Source: Cyanobacteria bacterium UBA6984 (GTDB lineage Bacteria > Cyanobacteriota > Vampirovibrionia > Gastranaerophilales > Gastranaerophilaceae). Taken from it: a DNA stretch of 8,523 nucleotides. Shown in pieces: positions 7,066 to 8,523 of this stretch. The translations under genes and the position numbers were made by a program. The stretch covers positions 1 to 8,523 of the forward strand of contig DJYG01000046.1 of the NCBI GenBank assembly GCA_002450015.1, in the 5' to 3' direction. The notes under the pieces were generated by a model that ran no database searches, had not been told where the DNA came from, and saw only the letters and a list, made by a program, of their open reading frames with translations. The number at the start of each line of letters is the position of its first letter. The stretch's first letter is position 1.

Positions 7066-7392
7066 CTATACTTGAATTTGTACAATTTTATCATACGCTT
7101 GGATGACTTTTGAAACAGCATTTGTGGCAACAGTCAAAGTAACTTCTGCTTGTGACATTGCAATCATAACGTCATGAACATCAACATCACCTGTTCCACT
7201 TGCTGCTTTTGCCAATAAATCATCAGGTTTGCTTATTTGGTCATTAATATTTGAAACCATATTTGACATAACATCTTTAAAACTTGCTTTGTCAGGTGCA
7301 TCTATATTTGAAACATGTCCATATCTCATTCCATATTGTGACATTGATGGAATTTGGGAATTAAAATTTACTGAATTAAATCCGTTTATCAT
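7066..7392 (-). CDS. fliE: flagellar hook-basal body protein FliE
   Basis: A 108-residue protein, at the usual FliE length of about 100-110. The C-terminal half carries the family pattern: DVDVHDVMIAMSQAEVTLTV, then a V-KVIQAYDKIVQIQV ending that matches the canonical LVEAYQEIMRMQV tail. FliE joins the MS-ring to the proximal rod and is an early export substrate. The N-terminal 35 residues are poorly conserved, as is usual. A strong Shine-Dalgarno (GAGGTG, 7397-7402) precedes the ATG. It is the first gene of the operon here. Its usual partners flgB and flgC, often encoded just upstream of fliE, are absent, because the next gene is divergent. Confidence 0.9.
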   Translation of the reverse strand: MINGFNSVNFNSQIPSMSQYGMRYGHVSNIDAPDKASFKDVMSNMVSNINDQISKPDDLLAKAASGTGDVDVHDVMIAMSQAEVTLTVATNAVSKVIQAYDKIVQIQV

Positions 7393-7420
7393 AATACACC
7401 TCGCTTTATTCTCATTTATT

Positions 7421-7447
7421 TTTTCGACATTTTTTTTTCTTGATTTA
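7421..7447 (-). promoter_or_regulatory. candidate sigma-28 (FliA-type) promoter for the fliE operon
   Basis: On the minus strand TAAATCAA (7447-7440), 11 nt, then GTCGAAAA (7428-7421). The enteric FliA consensus is TAAAGTTT-N11-GCCGATAA. The TAAA and six of eight -10 positions (G.CGA.AA) agree at exact spacing. A start near 7412 would give a leader of about 20 nt containing the GAGGTG ribosome site. The consensus comes from distant bacteria and the region is AT-rich, so the match is suggestive only. I found no convincing sigma-70 pair for this gene. Confidence 0.35.
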
Positions 7448-7551
7448 ATAAATTGTTAAAATCTCATCTTTTTGTTTTATTTGTAAATTCAAAATACATC
7501 ATTCGGTGTAGTTTTTTCTTAATGATTTGTCATAAAATATCAAGTTATCAA

Positions 7552-7580
7552 TTTACAAAACTTAATATCTTGCATAAAAT
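7552..7580 (+). promoter_or_regulatory. sigma-70-type promoter of the ubiE-like gene
   Basis: TTTACA (7552-7557) and TAAAAT (7575-7580) are separated by exactly 17 bp; each matches five of six consensus bases. The expected transcription start is at about 7586-7588, on the ATG at 7587, so the message may be leaderless. A 9-bp direct repeat, CATAAAATA (7531-7539 and 7573-7581), partly overlaps the -10 and may mark an older or second promoter copy. Confidence 0.55.
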
Positions 7581-7586
7581 ACTAAT

Positions 7587-8252
7587 ATGGACAAAAATCC
7601 TAAAAAAATAAAAGAAATGTTTAATCAAATTGCACAGAATTATGATGTTAACAACAATTTGATTTCTTTTGGATTGCATAAAATTATAAAAAAAAATGTT
7701 ATAAACAGTTTTAAATTTTCCGGTGATTGCCTTGATTTATGTACCGGAACAGGAGATATTGCTGAGTTATTAAAGAAACAAAATTGTAATGTTGTAGGAC
7801 TTGATTTTTCAAAAAATATGCTTGAAATTGCAAGAAAAAAACATTCTGATATTAAATTTATAGAAGGAGATTGTACCTCATTACCTTTTGACAATAACAC
7901 CTTTGACAATGTAACAATAAGTTTTGGTCTGCGAAATATAGAAAATTATGACAAAGCTCTTGATGAAATTTATAGAGTTCTAAAGCCTGACGGATATTTT
8001 TTACATCTTGATTTTTGTAAAAAAAATTGGTTTGCAAATATTATTTATAATTTTGTTGTACCAAAACTTATAAAAATATTTTATGGAAACAATCAACCTT
8101 ATGTATATCTTGTACAGTCGAAAAAAGATTTTTTTGATGATGATAAACTAACTGAAATATTCTATAAACACAGCTTTGAAGTTAACATACAAAAAACATT
8201 TTTGTTAGGTACAATATCGTGTAAATATTGCCATAAATCTCAAATTATATAA
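7587..8252 (+). CDS. UbiE/MenG-family SAM-dependent C-methyltransferase
   Basis: A 221-residue class I methyltransferase. The N-terminus FNQIAQNYDVNNNLISFGLH (12-31) matches the UbiE/MenG signature (F..VA..YD..N.LMSFG.H). The SAM motif I is LDLCTGTGDIAE (49-60), followed by GLDFSKNML (71-79) and GDCTSLPFDNNTFD (94-107). The family block ISFGLRNIENYDKALDEIYR runs 111-130, then VLKPDG. The C-terminus is divergent, with a CKYC pair at 212-215, but the length is close to the usual 230-250. The family methylates demethylmenaquinone or a ubiquinone precursor; which substrate, if either, cannot be told here. The start at 7587 is needed to include the signature. There is no Shine-Dalgarno, consistent with a leaderless message. 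The gene is divergent from fliE and probably unrelated in function. Confidence 0.85.
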   Translation: MDKNPKKIKEMFNQIAQNYDVNNNLISFGLHKIIKKNVINSFKFSGDCLDLCTGTGDIAELLKKQNCNVVGLDFSKNMLEIARKKHSDIKFIEGDCTSLPFDNNTFDNVTISFGLRNIENYDKALDEIYRVLKPDGYFLHLDFCKKNWFANIIYNFVVPKLIKIFYGNNQPYVYLVQSKKDFFDDDKLTEIFYKHSFEVNIQKTFLLGTISCKYCHKSQII

Positions 8253-8362
8253 ATATACAAAATTATTATAAATTAATAAATCAATAAATTATCTTGTAGC
8301 AAGCACAATACAAGACACCAATTTCTAAAACATGTAAATTTATATTACAGACATGAACACAA
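8253..8362. other. AT-rich intergenic stretch after the ubiE-like gene
   Basis: No gene and no GC-rich intrinsic terminator are visible. The only structure is a 7-bp stem, TCTTGTA (8292-8298) with TACAAGA (8309-8315), around a 10-nt loop and without a T-tract. A small TGTAA/TTACA inverted pair lies near 8334-8350. Confidence 0.4.
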
Positions 8363-8385
8363 AAGACCTGTTTTGGTGAGGGATT
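8363..8385 (+). repeat. left inverted-repeat arm of the 153-bp element
   Basis: Perfect over 17 bp (8363-8379) against 8499-8515, then one mismatch and five more paired bases. Reading into the element it encodes ...DLFW-stop in one frame (a MNTKDLFW peptide from the ATG at 8353), which is probably meaningless. Confidence 0.75.
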
Positions 8386-8401
8386 TTATGCCTGTATTTT
8401 A

Positions 8402-8429
8402 ATTATAACGCACTTTTTGAATTTTGCAA
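8402..8429 (-). promoter_or_regulatory. sigma-70-type promoter inside the inverted-repeat element, firing left
   Basis: On the minus strand TTGCAA (8429-8424), a 16-bp spacer, then a perfect TATAAT (8407-8402). Just upstream lies a direct repeat of TTTCACG on the plus strand (8431-8437 and 8441-8447), spaced 10 bp, one helical turn. Beyond it are A-tracts (8447-8462) that resemble an UP element. Transcription would start near 8395 and run through the left arm towards the 3' end of the ubiE-like gene, where no minus-strand gene is evident. Confidence 0.5.
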
Positions 8430-8492
8430 CTTTCACGAGATTTCACGTTTTTTTAATTTTTTTTCGCCTAAAACTCAATAATATTAAGAAAT

Positions 8493-8515
8493 AATCCTTC
8501 ACCAAAACAGGTCTT
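8493..8515 (-). repeat. right inverted-repeat arm of the 153-bp element
   Basis: Reverse complement of the left arm. Only 8 bp of flank remain before the window ends, so the gene this element may control cannot be seen. Reading leftward from the edge, one frame gives ...TEDLFW-stop, so the end of a minus-strand gene here cannot be excluded. Confidence 0.75.
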
Positions 8516-8523
8516 CAGTACCA

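Larger units (their letters stand above)
8363..8515. mobile_element. 153-bp element bounded by 23-bp inverted repeats: invertible promoter switch or MITE-like element
   Basis: The left arm (8363-8385, AAGACCTGTTTTGGTGA then GGGATT) and the right arm (8493-8515) are reverse complements over 23 bp with one mismatch (8380/8498). The outer 17 bp are perfect. The 107-bp interior has no open frame of note but holds a promoter-like array. No convincing target-site duplication flanks the arms (GAACACAA on the left against CAGTACCA on the right). The layout fits a recombinase-invertible promoter (inverton) or a small non-autonomous transposon; the sequence alone does not decide. No recombinase or transposase gene lies in the window. 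Confidence 0.55.

Noticed and set aside
7640..7909. Open frame of 89 codons antisense to the ubiE-like gene
   Set aside because: It mirrors the strongly conserved methyltransferase coding frame, has no ribosome site and resembles no family.
8292..8315. Hairpin as terminator of the ubiE-like gene
   Set aside because: The stem is short and AT-rich, has a 10-nt loop and no T-tract follows it.
8363..8515. Integron attC site
   Set aside because: The arms lack the RYYYAAC/GTTRRRY core pair and no integrase or cassette array is visible.
1..8523. CRISPR array, tRNA or rRNA genes, riboswitch
   Set aside because: No regularly spaced identical repeats, no cloverleaf or rRNA-like segments, and no recognisable aptamer were seen on either strand.

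Overview
The window is AT-rich and compact, and comes from a flagellated bacterium. The best lineage clue is the prepilin-like protein at the left, whose N-terminal helix (FTLAETLIVMGIIGVVAAL) and GPN/DVF core resemble the greatly expanded pseudopilin family of Gastranaerophilales ('Melainabacteria', the non-photosynthetic sisters of Cyanobacteria). That assignment is an inference from memory of the family, not from a search.

Layout. Bases 1-83 may be the last codons of a gene that enters from the left. Bases 84-419 hold no gene but are full of inverted repeats: a compound hairpin, two smaller hairpins and three copies of a REP-like unit. A prepilin-like gene (420-1193, +) follows and ends 4 bp from the 3' end of a minus-strand operon. 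That operon reads fliE (7392-7066), fliF (7011-5323), a divergent protein in the fliG slot (5251-4241), fliH (4229-3507), flhA (3507-1414) and yidD (1407-1198). Most of its genes are closely spaced or overlapping. The exceptions are the 54-bp fliE-fliF gap and a 71-bp gap between fliF and the fliG-slot gene, which contains a perfect hairpin. A 194-bp divergent promoter region separates fliE from a ubiE/menG-like methyltransferase (7587-8252, +), whose predicted transcription start falls on its ATG. The last 271 bp hold no gene but contain a 153-bp element bounded by 23-bp inverted repeats, with a strong-looking promoter inside that points left.

How the genes work together. FliE, FliF, FliH and FlhA build the flagellar base: MS-ring (FliF), MS-ring to rod junction (FliE), export gate (FlhA) and stator of the export ATPase (FliH). 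FliF keeps a recognisable FliG-binding tail. The gene after it, however, is not a canonical FliG: it has a possible FliG_N-like helical domain near its C-terminus and no recognisable torque domain. The export ATPase gene fliI, often found after fliH, is absent here. YidD, a small membrane-insertion helper usually encoded beside rnpA and yidC, closes the operon directly after the multi-spanning FlhA.

The most interesting candidates are the right-hand inverted-repeat element, which could be an invertible promoter switch or a small MITE-like element, and the fliG-slot protein, which could be a lineage-specific C-ring or adaptor component.
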